64,000 nucleotides of DNA from Tragulus kanchil (taxonomy: Eukaryota > Chordata > Mammalia > Artiodactyla > Tragulidae). Location: positions 135,604,831 through 135,668,830 of the forward strand of contig JAIOJX010000002.1 of assembly GCA_022376925.1 (NCBI GenBank), written 5' to 3'. The stretch's first letter is position 1. Every line of letters begins with the position of its first letter. The position numbers and the translations under genes were made by a program. The notes beneath the pieces are model-generated. The model was not told where the DNA came from. It was given only the letters and a program-made list of their open reading frames with translations, and did not search any database. This document shows positions 24,301-36,794 of this stretch, piece by piece.

Positions 24301-25445
24301 ATATTTTATTTAATATATATATATAAAATGATATGTAATATAGACCATAAATCACAGGACCTTGAGGATAGTTAATGCTGAGCATGTAATAGATAACTCG
24401 TTAATGTTGTTAATGTAAGCACTGCTTAGAAATTTTTGATTTGTAGCTTTCAAAGTCATTAAGCCAGAATTAGGCTCTTAATACAAGGAAAAGGTATACT
24501 ACAGGAAACTGGATTTTAGGTCAGGCTTGATTTTACACTTTAGCTCCACCATTTACTGGGTATCTAATCGTGGGCAGCCTTCTCAGCTTTACTTGCCTTG
24601 TTGGTAAAATTGAAGTAATAGTTTAGAGGCGCAGAATCAGGGCGAGGATAAAGAGAGGTTCAGCTGCATGGCATCTGGCTGATAGTTGATAAGTGTTAAC
24701 TTCCACGATTGCGGTGTTTCAGCATCATGGCCATCTTCAGTCCCTTGAAACATCGTCCTAGTCCTTTCAGAATTCTCCTCACCCAGATGATGCCTGGATT
24801 TTCCTCTCATTAAAGTAGAACCCAGCCCAACAGGGTTGCTCACACCTGGTGCCGTGCCTCTGCAGTAGTGTAAGAAATATGAGAATGGTCTGGATGGTCT
24901 TTATAAATTCACCAGGCTAAAACTGGTATTTTATTGTTTCAGCTTAAATATAAATCAGTTTGGTAAAATGGAGTATCTTACGCTTAATTACTTGTACTTT
25001 TTTGTTCTTAAGAACTACCCATTCTTCTCTACCCGTTTACCTCTTGGGCCCAAAGTTTCTATTTACATGAGTTCTCTGTGTAATAAGCTCCTTAACACTC
25101 CATTTGATGTGCTTGATGAAAAATTTTCTGAAGATTATGGACCATATCAATATGTTTTAGGTTGTTCTGAGGATGAGATTCCAGGGAGAAATATCTAAAT
25201 ACCAGACTCCAGAGTGGGTACATGTATTTGAAAACAACAGCATTGTTTAATATTAACTGTTTTTTTCTAAACTTCATTTATATTTATATATCTATAGGAA
25301 ACCATTTTTTCTCATTAAAAAATAGTAATTTCTTCATCCCGTATTTCTTAAATCATTTGTATATCTTCAGTGATTTATGACATTTCCTTTGTTACACAAC
25401 TTTAGTAAACTTTTTGTTTTTCTCCATTGTGTTGGAGATTTCTGT

Positions 25446-25705
25446 TCATTTCAGTCCCTCACGGCAGCTCGCCAGGCTTCCCTGTCCTTCACCATCTCCT
25501 GGAACTTGCTCAAACACATGTCCATTGACTCAGTGATGCCATCCAACCATCTCATCCTCTGTCGTCCCCTTCTTCTGCCTTCTATTTTTCCCAACATCGA
25601 GGTCTTTTCAAATGAGTCATCTGTTTGTGTCAGGTGGCCAAAGTGTCGGAGCTTCAGCATCAGTTTTTCCAGTGAATATTCAGGTTTGATTTCCTTTAGG
25701 ATTTA
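25446..25705 (-). pseudogene. BovB (RTE-type LINE) 3' fragment with broken ORF end
   Basis: On the minus strand, 25660-25451 is open and reads like the C-terminal end of BovB ORF2 ([17 protein letters not shown], then [13 protein letters not shown] and DREAWRAAV). The reverse transcriptase core is absent, so this is a dead 5'-truncated copy. BovB is characteristic of ruminants and some other vertebrates through horizontal transfer. Confidence 0.88.
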
Positions 25706-26031
25706 TTGACTTCTGATTGAATTGTTTCATATTATCCTTTTTTCTTTGGAGTCACAAAGTGGAAGTCTAAAGTTCTGTGGATGTTGCTACAGTATCTAGT
25801 AGAACAGTTTTCCAAATTTGCTCTGACATGAGAACCAGGTACATTTTAAAAGTACAGGTTCTGTTTTAGTAAATCTGTGAAACTTTAAGAACCTTTTGTT
25901 AGTTTGTTTGTTTTGGTTTGTGTGTGTTTTGTGTTTAAACCCATTCCCCATGGCACTTTTAATTAAACATATTTGAGGCTCACTTCTACAATTGTTTGTT
26001 ATATGAAAGAGACTTGAGGTTAGTCTGCCTT

Positions 26032-26212
26032 TTTAAATGTTTAATTTTTATTTTGTATTGATGTAGAGTTGATTTACAGTGTTGTGTTAGTTTTAGGTGT
26101 ACAGCAAAGTGAATTGATTACACATACACCCATATACATTCTTTTTCAGATTCTTTTCTCATTTAGGTTATTACAGAATATTAAGTAGAGTTCCCTCAGC
26201 TTTACTTATTTT
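26032..26212 (-). mobile_element. Artiodactyl L1 3'-end fragment
   Basis: GAGTTGATTTACAGTGTTGTG, TTTTAGGTGTACAGCAAAGTG, ACACCCATATACATTC and TTATTACAGAATATTAAG are the reverse complement of the L1 3' end, which in sense ends in TTCAATAAAA-like sequence. Duplicated at 27127-27307. Confidence 0.85.
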
Positions 26213-26649
26213 TTTTTTGTAAGCAAGTGCCTCTGCCTGAAAAATAAATCATCATCCCACTTTCCTGCATCTCACATATTTGGGCAAGAGTTGATGGACA
26301 GGTTAACCAGAGATCTTGCAACTGTCGTATTGTGACTGTGGAGTGGGTGTCCTCTAGCTCTTAGAGAAGATCTGTGCTTTAGAACAGATGTACCTTCCTT
26401 CGGAGTTTTGCAAAATTTGTTAATTGGGTAGTTTCATCCAGAAATTCATTCATGAAGCTTGGCAAAATAATTTATTCAATTATCTAAATCTATTGGATTA
26501 CAGAAGGACAAATCAACTGTGTTCCTATTTGTGTTGGTAATTTAAGATGGGAGATTTGGAGTAGGGAGATAAGAGTTCATCAAAGAAGTGGAGCTAAGAC
26601 CCAGGAGAAGGTATATTTGTGATTTCTGTAGGATTTTGAAGTGAATTCA

Positions 26650-26762
26650 GGAGTTTCCTGGCAGTCCAGTTGGTTGGAACTCTGAACTTCCATTGCAGGG
26701 GGCACGGTTTGAGCCCTGCCCACGCGTCTCAGCATGCATGAAAAAAAAAAAGGAAAAAACAA
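26650..26762 (+). mobile_element. Short CHR-type SINE (tRNA-like head plus A tail)
   Basis: AGTTTCCTGGCAGTCCAGTTGG, CCATTGCAGGGGGCACGG and GTTTGAGCCCTGCCC (B-box-like), then a short body and an A-rich tail. Copies from the overlapping blocks lie at 27745-27857 and, with homopolymer losses, at 28903-29000. Confidence 0.78.
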
Positions 26763-27753
26763 ATTTTTTTAAACTAAGTAAATTCAATTTAATGTTTATT
26801 TTTAAGTTTGATACCTAATTCTGAACTGATTGTATATGCTGTTTGGTGTTTTCCCTTGAGGAACCTTTAAACAAATACTGAGATTTGGGACTTCCTTGGT
26901 GGTCCAGTGATTAAAGCATATCTTTGCTTGTACCTTTTAAAAAAAAGTACAGGTTCTGTTTTAGTAAATCTGTGAAACTTTAAGAACCTTTTGTTAGTTT
27001 GTTTGTTTTGGTTTGTGTGTGTTTTGTGTTTAAACCCATTCCCCATGGCACTTTTAATTAAACATATTTGAGGCTCACTTCTACAATTGTTTGTTATATG
27101 AAAGAGACTTGAGGTTAGTCTGCCTTTTTAAATGTTTAATTTTTATTTTGTATTGATGTAGAGTTGATTTACAGTGTTGTGTTAGTTTTAGGTGTACAGC
27201 AAAGTGAATTGATTACACATACACCCATATACATTCTTTTTCAGATTCTTTTCTCATTTAGGTTATTACAGAATATTAAGTAGAGTTCCCTCAGCTTTAC
27301 TTATTTTTTTTTTGTAAGCAAGTGCCTCTGCCTGAAAAATAAATCATCATCCCACTTTCCTGCATCTCACATATTTGGGCAAGAGTTGATGGACAGGTTA
27401 ACCAGAGATCTTGCAACTGTCGTATTGTGACTGTGGAGTGGGTGTCCTCTAGCTCTTAGAGAAGATCTGTGCTTTAGAACAGATGTACCTTCCTTCTGAG
27501 TTTTGCAAAATTTGTTAATTGGGTAGTTTCATCCAGAAATTCATTCATGAAGCTTGGCAAAATAATTTATTCAATTATCTAAATCTATTGGATTACAGAA
27601 GGACAAATCAACTGTGTTCCTATTTGTGTTGGTAATTTAAGATGGGAGATTTGGAGTAGGGAGATAAGAGTTCATCAAAGAAGTGGAGCTAAGACCCAGG
27701 AGAAGGTATATTTGTGATTTCTGTAGGATTTTGAAGTGAATTCAGGAGTTTCC

Positions 27754-30066
27754 TGGCAGTCCAGTTGGTTGGAACTCTGAACTTCCATTGCAGGGGGCAC
27801 GGTTTGAGCCCTGCCCACGCGTCTCAGCATGCATGAAAAAAAAAAAGGAAAAAACAAATTTTTTTAAACTAAGTAAATTCAATTTAATGTTTATTTTTAA
27901 GTTTGATACCTAATTCTGAACTGATTGTATATGCTGTTTGGTGTTTTCCCTTGAGGAACCTTTAAACAAATACTGAGATTTGGGACTTCCTTGGTGGTCC
28001 AGTGATTAAAGCATATCTTTGCTTGTACCTTTGCTGTACTTTTGCTTGTAAAATATAAGTACAACTTACTAGTCTTACAGATACTAGTTTTAGTCTTATT
28101 TTTCAAGTTCTCACAGAGCTGTTCAGTTCAGCTTGTTAAGAATTAGCAGAAGTTAATGGGTTGACAAGCATTAGCTATTTTGCTAGTGGCACTGAAAATT
28201 GTGCCACACAATTTCCCCACAGTAGTCTTTGTCGGTCAACTTAAAAGCCAGATTTCCCCTGCCCTGTGCCTTTCAGCGTTCCAAAACTGATGGGTTAGTG
28301 TACGACCAGGAATGTGTATTGTACAGGAGAAGCATAATCAATACTGTTAAGTCATCCTGTATGCTTATTAATGAGAGCAATAATGACTTCTATAGTTGTG
28401 CATTGTTTGGCCATGTTTTAAACAAATTTGATTTATACGCTCATTATAATTGAGTTAGAACTGCTCTTTGAATTTTTCAGCTAGCTGCTGCTGCTTTCCC
28501 TTCTAAGAGCATGAAAGTCAAGTTATTGGGCTACAAATACAGGGGAAGTTGGCAAGCAGTATTTCAGTAGCAGTAAAATGGCACTATTCATTTTCTCCAT
28601 ATTCTTCTAAAAGCTGTAGAGTGGGGAATCGACAAAAGTTCAAACACCTGTGCTTGGAATACACTTGTCTTGGTATACAGAGTTTTCTCATCTGCATGAA
28701 GCTTTTTAAATCAGGTTTGTGCTTTGTGAAAATCTTGCCCCCAAATGTGATCATGATGCAGATATTCCTCAGGAAAGCTGAAATAATTTGTTTTTACTTC
28801 CTCTGAATGTGGGGCAGATTCTTTAAAGTGAAGATTATTGAAAGCTACCATATTTAAACACATCAGCTTTTTTTGATTAATTAGTTTACATATTAAAAAC
28901 ATTGGCAGTCCAGTTGGTTGGAACTCTGAACTTCCATTGCAGGGGCACGGTTTGAGCCCTGCCCACGCGTCTCAGCATGATAAAAAAAAGGAAAAACAAA
29001 TTTTTAAACTAAGTAAATTCAATTTAATGTTTATTTTTAAGTTTGATACCTAATTCTGAACTGATTGTATATGCTGTTTGGTGTTTTCCCTTGAGGAACC
29101 TTTAAACAAATACTGAGATTTGGGACTTCCTTGGTGGTCCAGTGATTAAAGCATATCTTTGCTTGTACCTTTGCTGTACTTTTGCTTGTAAAATATAAGT
29201 ACAACTTACTAGTCTTACAGATACTAGTTTTAGTCTTATTTTTCAAGTTCTCACAGAGCTGTTCAGTTCAGCTTGTTAAGAATTAGCAGAAGTTAATGGG
29301 TTGACAAGCATTAGCTATTTTGCTAGTGGCACTGAAAATTGTGCCACACAATTTCCCCACAGTAGTCTTTGTCGGTCAACTTAAAAGCCAGATTTCCCCT
29401 GCCCTGTGCCTTTCAGCGTTCCAAAACTGATGGGTTAGTGTACGACCAGGAATGTGTATTGTACAGGAGAAGCATAATCAATACTGTTAAGTCATCCTGT
29501 ATGCTTATTAATGAGAGCAATAATGACTTCTATAGTTGTGCATTGTTTGGCCATGTTTTAAACAAATTTGATTTATACGCTCATTATAATTGAGTTAGAA
29601 CTGCTCTTTGAATTTTTCAGCTAGCTGCTGCTGCTTTCCCTTCTAAGAGCATGAAAGTCAAGTTATTGGGCTACAAATACAGGGGAAGTTGGCAAGCAGT
29701 ATTTCAGTAGCAGTAAAATGGCACTATTCATTTTCTCCATATTCTTCTAAAAGCTGTAGAGTGGGGAATCGACAAAAGTTCAAACACCTGTGCTTGGAAT
29801 ACACTTGTCTTGGTATACAGAGTTTTCTCATCTGCATGAAGCTTTTTAAATCAGGTTTGTGCTTTGTGAAAATCTTGCCCCCAAATGTGATCATGATGCA
29901 GATATTCCTCAGGAAAGCTGAAATAATTTGTTTTTACTTCCTCTGAATGTGGGGCAGATTCTTTAAAGTGAAGATTATTGAAAGCTACCATATTTAAACA
30001 CATCAGCTAGAATAATTGATTTGAGAATTTAGACTATAGACATTATGTTTACATATTAAAAACATT
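27754..30066. repeat. Head-to-tail duplicate 27754-28902 / 28903-30066
   Basis: The offset is 1149 bp, shrinking to 1140 after homopolymer losses in the first ~110 bp of the second copy (29 kb region). The first copy's last 34 bp lack internal pieces that are present at 30009-30066. Confidence 0.94.
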
Positions 30067-31986
30067 AGTGATAAGGAGAAAGATAAACATTACACGTGTT
30101 ATTGCCTAATAAACAGTAATGTTTAAATCTACTAGTTTTTTTCATGTTTACTTTTCTTCCAAAAGTTACTTTATGTTGTGGCTCTTAAGAGCATAAAATA
30201 ATTCCCTGTAATAAAGATTTTAAGGACCATTGAATTGTTGGTGACACTTTTTTGGGGGGAGGGGTAACACGTTTTAAAAAAATATTATTTGCACAATTTT
30301 ATTTTCTAAGTGAGGAGCTTTAGATGGTAATGCCATCTTGTTTACAAGTAGCTCGACTTGTTTTTCCTATATAATGATGCATACTGAGATTAGAAATAGA
30401 AATTCTAGGTTAATTTAAACTTTGCCCAAGCACTCTGTATTCTATAGATGCTTAGTAAGTAATTTAAATAATTTTAACCGTTTCAGTCCTTTGAAAAATT
30501 CAAGTGCAAGTCTGTGTGTGGTTATTTATTTTCCAAACGTCCGTTAAGTACTTCATTCTGTTAAAGTGAAACCGTGTCTTAAAATGGTGGATTGTATACT
30601 ATACTTGTTATTTGTGCTACTGCTTTCTGAAAGTTTGCAGTGTGGCCAGTAGGAAAACTATTATGCAAAGTTAATTGGTAGACTTCAGAAGGCTACTGAA
30701 GAAAGATATTGACGTATTAAGATGTGTGCGTTAATTGATGTGTTGGGGGAGTTTGGCAGTAATGCAAGATGACTGATGGCTGGTTTGCAGTTAAACTGTT
30801 CTTTGAGTCTGTGGACAGTGGAAGGGAAGTTCGTTCATTTAGGTTTTTATTTTTGAAATGATTTAGTTGAATTCTCCATATTCTTCTAAAAGCTGTAGAG
30901 TGGGAATCGACAAAGTTCAAACACCTGTGCTTGGAATACACTTGTCTTGGTATACAGAGTTTTCTCATCTGCATGAAGCTTTTAAATCAGGTTTGTGCTT
31001 TGTGAAAATCTTGCCCCCAAATGTGATCATGATGCAGATATTCCTCAGGAAAGCTGAAATAATTTGTTTTTACTTCCTCTGAATGTGGGGCAGATTCTTT
31101 AAAGTGAAGATTATTGAAAGCTACCATATTTAAACACATCAGCTAGAATAATTGATTTGAGAATTTAGACTATAGACATTATGTTTACATATTAAAAACA
31201 TTAGTGATAAGGGAGAAAGATAAACATTACACGTGTTATTGCCTAATAAACAGTAATGTTTAAATCTACTAGTTTTTTGCATGTTTACTTTTCTTCCAAA
31301 AGTTACTTTATGTTGTGGCTCTTAAGAGCATAAAATAATTCCCTGTAATAAAGATTTTAAGGACCATTGAATTGTTGGTGACACTTTTTTGGGGGGAGGG
31401 GTAACACGTTTTAAAAAAATATTATTTGCACAATTTTATTTTCTAAGTGAGGAGCTTTAGATGGTAATGCCATCTTGTTTACAAGTAGCTCGACTTGTTT
31501 TTCCTATATAATGATGCATACTGAGATTAGAAATAGAAATTCTAGGTTAATTTAAACTTTGCCCAAGCACTCTGTATTCTATAGATGCTTAGTAAGTAAT
31601 TTAAATAATTTTAACCGTTTCAGTCCTTTGAAAAATTCAAGTGCAAGTCTGTGTGTGGTTATTTATTTTCCAAACGTCCGTTAAGTACTTCATTCTGTTA
31701 AAGTGAAACCGTGTCTTAAAATGGTGGATTGTATACTATACTTGTTATTTGTGCTACTGCTTTCTGAAAGTTTGCAGTGTGGCCAGTAGGAAAACTATTA
31801 TGCAAAGTTAATTGGTAGACTTCAGAAGGCTACTGAAGAAAGATATTGACGTATTAAGATGTGTGCGTTAATTGATGTGTTGGGGGAGTTTGGCAGTAAT
31901 GCAAGATGACTGATGGCTGGTTTGCAGTTAAACTGTTCTTTGAGTCTGTGGACAGTGGAAGGGAAGTTCGTTCATTTAGGTTTTTT
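29732..31986. repeat. Head-to-tail duplicate 29732-30870 / 30871-31986
   Basis: The offset is 1139 bp. Three single-base homopolymer losses cluster in the first ~120 bp of the second copy (GTGGGAATC, CAAAGTTC, GCTTTTAAA). Confidence 0.94.
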
Positions 31987-32207
31987 TCCAAAATGAATTT
32001 ATTGAAATGTTCACAAATTTTTGAAGTGTTACTTTAAAGAAGCAAAAATTAATTTAAAATAATTTCAGTTATTGAGGAATAAGAGTACATAGTAACTTGC
32101 GTTTCCAAATTTAGAGCTTGATATATTTAGAACTTTAGATATTGTTTTTTATTGTTTTTTTTTACTTGAATGTAAGACTATTGCTATGAGATTTCCTTTT
32201 TTTCCAG

Positions 32208-32294
32208 TTAATGGGACTATTTTTCCCACAACAGTTTTAGCGTTACAGAATGAAATGCTGTCTTTACATAAGAAATGTCAGAAAATGCATAAAG
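32208..32294 (+). CDS. TNRC6A: Candidate 87-bp cassette exon of TNRC6A
   Basis: A strong pyrimidine tract ending TTTTTTTCCAG precedes this stretch and AAAG|GTAGGA follows it. The length is 87 bp (29 codons) with no stop in the frame set by the flanking exons: the leftover G of 12079 plus TT gives Val, and the final G plus TG of 47670 gives Val again. Inclusion would therefore add 29 residues without a frameshift. The insert begins VNGTIFPTTVLALQNEM and ends KKCQKMHK, and is mildly amphipathic and Lys-rich. The canonical TNRC6A protein as I remember it joins ATEQKIK directly to VPEQ, so this would be skipped in the main form. I see no repeat element here. It is predicted from splice signals and phase only, and it could be a chance open stretch. 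Confidence 0.55.
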
Positions 32295-33317
32295 GTAGGA
32301 AAAAGAAGAAAAACTTAATTTAATTGTAATTGTTTCACAGAGTCATGATTTAGAGTACAGTTCAGGAAGATGTAGATTTAAATTCTTTCATAAGTAGTTT
32401 TTCCGTTTTCAAAAATTAAAACGCTTGTTTATTTCTGGGCCAATTCAAATTTTGCCCATCTCCTTTAAACTGTAAAAGGCAAGTTGGATTTTGGCAAAAA
32501 AGTAAAAATAAAAATGGTAGCAAATATGTTTTATACTAGCTGAATGAAATTTCTGCAGAATACTTTTCTGGTATTGTGGATAATATAATGTTCTCGATTG
32601 GTTCTTGATTATTCCACCTGAGTGCTTGTGGTATACGGTGTTTCATCTGCGTTGTTCTCTGGCTTCGGTCACCTCACATATGCTGACAGCTTGTATGTTC
32701 TTCATGCAGCTAGGTGTTCTCAACCATCTGTTGGCTGTGCTTGGTGCTGGGCACACCAGTGGAGAAAGAAGAAGAAATAAGACACCTACCCTTATGCTTC
32801 TAGGATGAGCTGAGTCTGGGGAAGTGGGTAGAGGCGATTGGTTGTTTCTAGGAAAGGTGGTGGACAGAAAGAGTTTGAAGATAGGAATGTGCCAGTAGGA
32901 AAACTATTATGCAAAGTTAATTGGTAGACTTCAGAAGGCTACTGAAGAAAGATATTGACGTATTAAGATGTGTGCGTTAATTGATGTGTTGGGGGAGTTT
33001 GGCAGTAATGCAAGATGACTGATGGCTGGTTTGCAGTTAAACTGTTCTTTGAGTCTGTGGACAGTGGAAGGGAAGTTCGTTCATTTAGGTTTTTTTCCAA
33101 AATGAATTTATTGAAATGTTCACAAATTTTTGAAGTGTTACTTTAAAGAAGCAAAAATTAATTTAAAATAATTTCAGTTATTGAGGAATAAGAGTACATA
33201 GTAACTTATGCTTTCCAAATTTAGAGCTTGATATATTTAGAACTTTAGATATTGTTTTTTATTGTTTTTTTTTACTTGAATGTAAGACTATTGCTATGAG
33301 ATTTCCTTTTTTTCCAG

Positions 33318-33404
33318 TTAATGGGACTATTTTTCCCACAACAGTTTTAGCGTTACAGAATGAAATGCTGTCTTTACATAAGAAATGTCAGAAAATGCAT
33401 AAAG
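33318..33404 (+). CDS. TNRC6A: Second copy of the candidate cassette exon (probable assembly duplicate)
   Basis: It is identical over 87 bp to 32208-32294, with the same acceptor and donor, inside the duplicated block starting at 32891. Because the exon is phase-symmetric, a true duplication would not break the frame. The surrounding block, however, has the same size and style as the other likely assembly duplicates in this window. Confidence 0.5.
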
Positions 33405-34316
33405 GTAGGAAAAAGAAGAAAAACTTAATTTAATTGTAATTGTTTCACAGAGTCATGATTTAGAGTACAGTTCAGGAAGATGTAGATTTAAATTCTTTCA
33501 TAAGTAGTTTTTCCGTTTTCAAAAATTAAAACGCTTGTTTATTTCTGGGCCAATTCAAATTTTGCCCATCTCCTTTAAACTGTAAAAGGCAAGTTGGATT
33601 TTGGCAAAAAAGTAAAAATAAAAATGGTAGCAAATATGTTTTATACTAGCTGAATGAAATTTCTGCAGAATACTTTTCTGGTATTGTGGATAATATAATG
33701 TTCTCGATTGGTTCTTGATTATTCCACCTGAGTGCTTGTGGTATACGGTGTTTCATCTGCGTTGTTCTCTGGCTTCGGTCACCTCACATATGCTGACAGC
33801 TTGTATGTTCTTCATGCAGCTAGGTGTTCTCAACCATCTGTTGGCTGTGCTTGGTGCTGGGCACACCAGTGGAGAAAGAAGAAGAAATAAGACACCTACC
33901 CTTATGCTTCTAGGATGAGCTGAGTCTGGGGAAGTGGGTAGAGGGGCGATTGGTTGTTTCTAGGAAAGGTGGTGGACAGAAAGAGTTTGAAGATAGGAAT
34001 GTCGTAAAAGAGCGTGATACCTTTTGGAAAACCGCAGACATTCAATATGGAAGAGAAGGTGGTGTGTGTGGATGTGCCAGGATATGAATCTGGAAAAGTG
34101 GTAGATAGGGGATTTGTCAGGGACTCTGCATTAATTCTGAGAGCACTTTAAAAATATAAATCCCATGGGGCAGAGATTTGGGGAGAGAATGGAGAAGGGG
34201 TGGGATGGCACCGGCACTTAAGCTAACACCAGTTAGGTGTTTACATGATTGAAAGGATAAGGGCCTGTCTTGCCATTTCTTCTTTTACAGCTTTGTAACT
34301 TCTTTTTCTGCCTACA

Positions 34317-34571
34317 TTCAGTTCAGTTCAGTTTAGTCACTTAGTTGTGTCCGACTCTTTGCAACCCCACGTACTGCAGCACGCCAGGCTTCTCTGTCCT
34401 TCGCCATCTCCTGTAGCTTGCTCAAACTCAAGTCCATTGACTCAGTGATGCCATCTGACCATCTTGTCCTCTGTTGTCCCCTTCTCCTTTTGCCTTCTAT
34501 TTTCCCCTACATCAGGGTCTTTTCCACTGAGTCGTCTCTTTGCATCGGGTGGCCAGAATATTAGAGCTTCA
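34317..34571 (-). mobile_element. BovB/Bov-A fragment
   Basis: TTCAGTTCAGTTCAGTTTAGTC, GTGTCCGACTCTTTGCAACCCC, CTCAAACTCAAGTCCATTGACTC and GATGCCATCTGACCATCTTG are the reverse complement of the BovB 3' region. A short internal repeat (GGTGGCCAGA) marks its right end. Confidence 0.88.
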
Positions 34572-35387
34572 AATCAGGTGGCCAGAGTATTCTACCTGTA
34601 TGCTGATTCCTAAATCCATGTTTTTACGGAATTCTAGAAACATTTGCTTCCATCCAGGAGCATTCCTATTGCAGTGGTTTTCATAGTTTGGATTTAAAGT
34701 ACAAATATGTTTTATACTAGCTGAATGAAATTTCTGCAGAATACTTTTCTGGTATTGTGGATAATATAATGTTCTCGATTGGTTCTTGATTATTCCACCT
34801 GAGTGCTTGTGGTATACGGTGTTTCATCTGCGTTGTTCTCTGGCTTCGTCACCTCACATATGCTGACAGCTTGTATGTTCTTCATGCAGCTAGGTGTTCT
34901 CAACCATCTGTTGGCTGTGCTTGGTGCTGGGCACACCAGTGGAGAAAGAAGAAGAAATAAGACACCTACCCTTATGCTTCTAGGATGAGCTGAGTCTGGG
35001 GAAGTGGGTAGAGGGGCGATTGGTTGTTTCTAGGAAAGGTGGTGGACAGAAAGAGTTTGAAGATAGGAATGTCGTAAAAGAGCGTGATACCTTTTGGAAA
35101 ACCGCAGACATTCAATATGGAAGAGAAGGTGGTGTGTGTGGATGTGCCAGGATATGAATCTGGAAAAGTGGTAGATAGGGGATTTGTCAGGGACTCTGCA
35201 TTAATTCTGAGAGCACTTTAAAAATATAAATCCCATGGGGCAGAGATTTGGGGAGAGAATGGAGAAGGGGTGGGATGGCACCGGCACTTAAGCTAACACC
35301 AGTTAGGTGTTTACATGATTGAAAGGATAAGGGCCTGTCTTGCCATTTCTTCTTTTACAGCTTTGTAACTTCTTTTTCTGCCTACAT

Positions 35388-35642
35388 TCAGTTCAGTTCA
35401 GTTTAGTCACTTAGTTGTGTCCGACTCTTTGCAACCCCACGTACTGCAGCACGCCAGGCTTCTCTGTCCTTCGCCATCTCCTGTAGCTTGCTCAAACTCA
35501 AGTCCATTGACTCAGTGATGCCATCTGACCATCTTGTCCTCTGTTGTCCCCTTCTCCTTTTGCCTTCTATTTTCCCCTACATCAGGGTCTTTTCCACTGA
35601 GTCGTCTCTTTGCATCGGGTGGCCAGAATATTAGAGCTTCAA
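35388..35642 (-). mobile_element. Duplicate-block copy of the BovB/Bov-A fragment at 34317
   Basis: Identical to 34317-34571, 1071 bp downstream. It is not an independent insertion. Confidence 0.88.
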
Positions 35643-35741
35643 ATCAGGTGGCCAGAGTATTCTACCTGTATGCTGATTCCTAAATCCATGTTTTTACGGA
35701 ATTCTAGAAACATTTGCTTCCATCCAGGAGCATTCCTATTG

Positions 35742-36221
35742 CAGTGGTTTTCATAGTTTGCCTGAGGACACCTGAAAGGCTTCCTGAAGCTCTCAAAGTT
35801 AAAACTGTTTTCATAATAATAGTGACACTTTGTCTAGTCCACTTATTCTCTCATGAGTGTATAGTGGAGTTTTCTAGAGGGTACGTAACGTGCAAATCAC
35901 AACCAGTTGGTTGTGGAAGTGGATGTGAGAATCTAGCTGCTTTCTGTTCAGCCAGACATTCAAGGGATTTGCAGAAATGTAAAACAATGCAGACTTTTTC
36001 TGGTTTATTTTGGAAAATAGTTATTTTTCCCCCCAAAAAAAACCAAACATTTATTTCAATATTTGAAGAATTTTCTTATGAGTTAATATTTTGAAGATTT
36101 CTTGACTTTTCTAGCATGATAAATATCTATAGATGTAGCCCGCATAAATGACAGATTTTTGGTGTTCTAGATTTTTTAAATTATAAAGGGTTCTTGGACG
36201 AAAAAGTTTTGAGAATGGCTG
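35742..36221 (+). mobile_element. hAT-Charlie type DNA transposon, internally deleted
   Basis: The ends are inverted: CAGTGGTTTTCATAGTTT at the left and AAAAGTTTTGAGAATGGCTG at the right. Adjacent 8-bp target duplications TCCTATTG / TCCTATAG (35734-35741, 36222-36229) are typical of hAT elements. Inside, GCCAGACATTCAAGGGATTTG and GCAGAAATGTAAAACAATGC recall the transposase 3' end of Charlie elements. The 480-bp length is far below an autonomous copy, so it is a dead fossil. Confidence 0.85.
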
Positions 36222-36403
36222 TCCTATAGTAACAAACCTAACAACAGAAACTGATTCAATTTGTTCTTTTGCATAAATTTCCCAAATTTAATTTTTTCTC
36301 TGTGTCATATCTTTGTAAATGGTGTACCACTCTCTACTCAAATTTCAGGCCAGAAACCTGGGGTTCATCTCCATTTTTACCTAAATGGTAATCGTAGTCA
36401 CTA

Positions 36404-36640
36404 ACGTTTTTTGAGTACTACCCATGTGCCAAGTACAGTTTTTATTAATAATTCCTTACATCTCTTGTCACATTGAAGCCTCACGAAAACCCTGTGAGCG
36501 TAGGTATTAATATTTAACTTTAGTTTTACAGATGAAGAAAAAGGTCCAGCAGGAATAAGTACCTTGCCCGTGGTCATGTAGCTAGTGAGTTGCAGAGCCA
36601 GTTTGAACCCAGTCTTCTGAATCTGTTCTTCTTTGTTCTG
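36404..36640 (-). mobile_element. MIR SINE
   Basis: GAGTACTACCCATGTGCCAAG, CCTCACGAAAACCCTGTGAGC, TACAGATGAAGAAAAAGGTCC, GTCATGTAGCTAGTGAGTTGC and TTTGAACCCAGTCTTCTGA are MIR in reverse. Block duplication puts further copies at about 37451-37687 and 38595-38825. Confidence 0.85.
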
Positions 36641-36794
36641 TAACAGTTTATGTAGGATCCATATATAATTTGAGGGGATTTTATTTACATACTCCAAATC
36701 TTGCTGGGGGAATTCTACCTGTATGCTGATTCCTAAATCCATGTTTTTACGGAATTCTAGAAACATTTGCTTCCATCCAGGAGCATTCCTATTG

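Larger units (their letters stand above)
25845..28032. repeat. Head-to-tail duplicate 25845-26938 / 26939-28032
   Basis: The offset is about 1095 bp. An A-run differs at the junction, and there is one C/T substitution (CTTCGGAG against CTTCTGAG near 26400/27495). It contains an L1 3' end and a short tRNA-type SINE. Confidence 0.94.
31782..34002. repeat. Head-to-tail duplicate 31782-32890 / 32891-34002, containing the candidate cassette exon
   Basis: The offset is 1109 bp. The 87-bp candidate exon is identical in the two copies. There are small differences at TAACTTGCG/TAACTTATGC and GAGGCG/GAGGGGCG. Confidence 0.94.
33631..35760. repeat. Head-to-tail duplicate 33631-34701 / 34702-35760
   Basis: The offset is 1071 bp. 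The second copy lacks one G near 34847 (GCTTCGTC against GCTTCGGTC). The last 11 bp of the first copy are unmatched. Confidence 0.94.
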
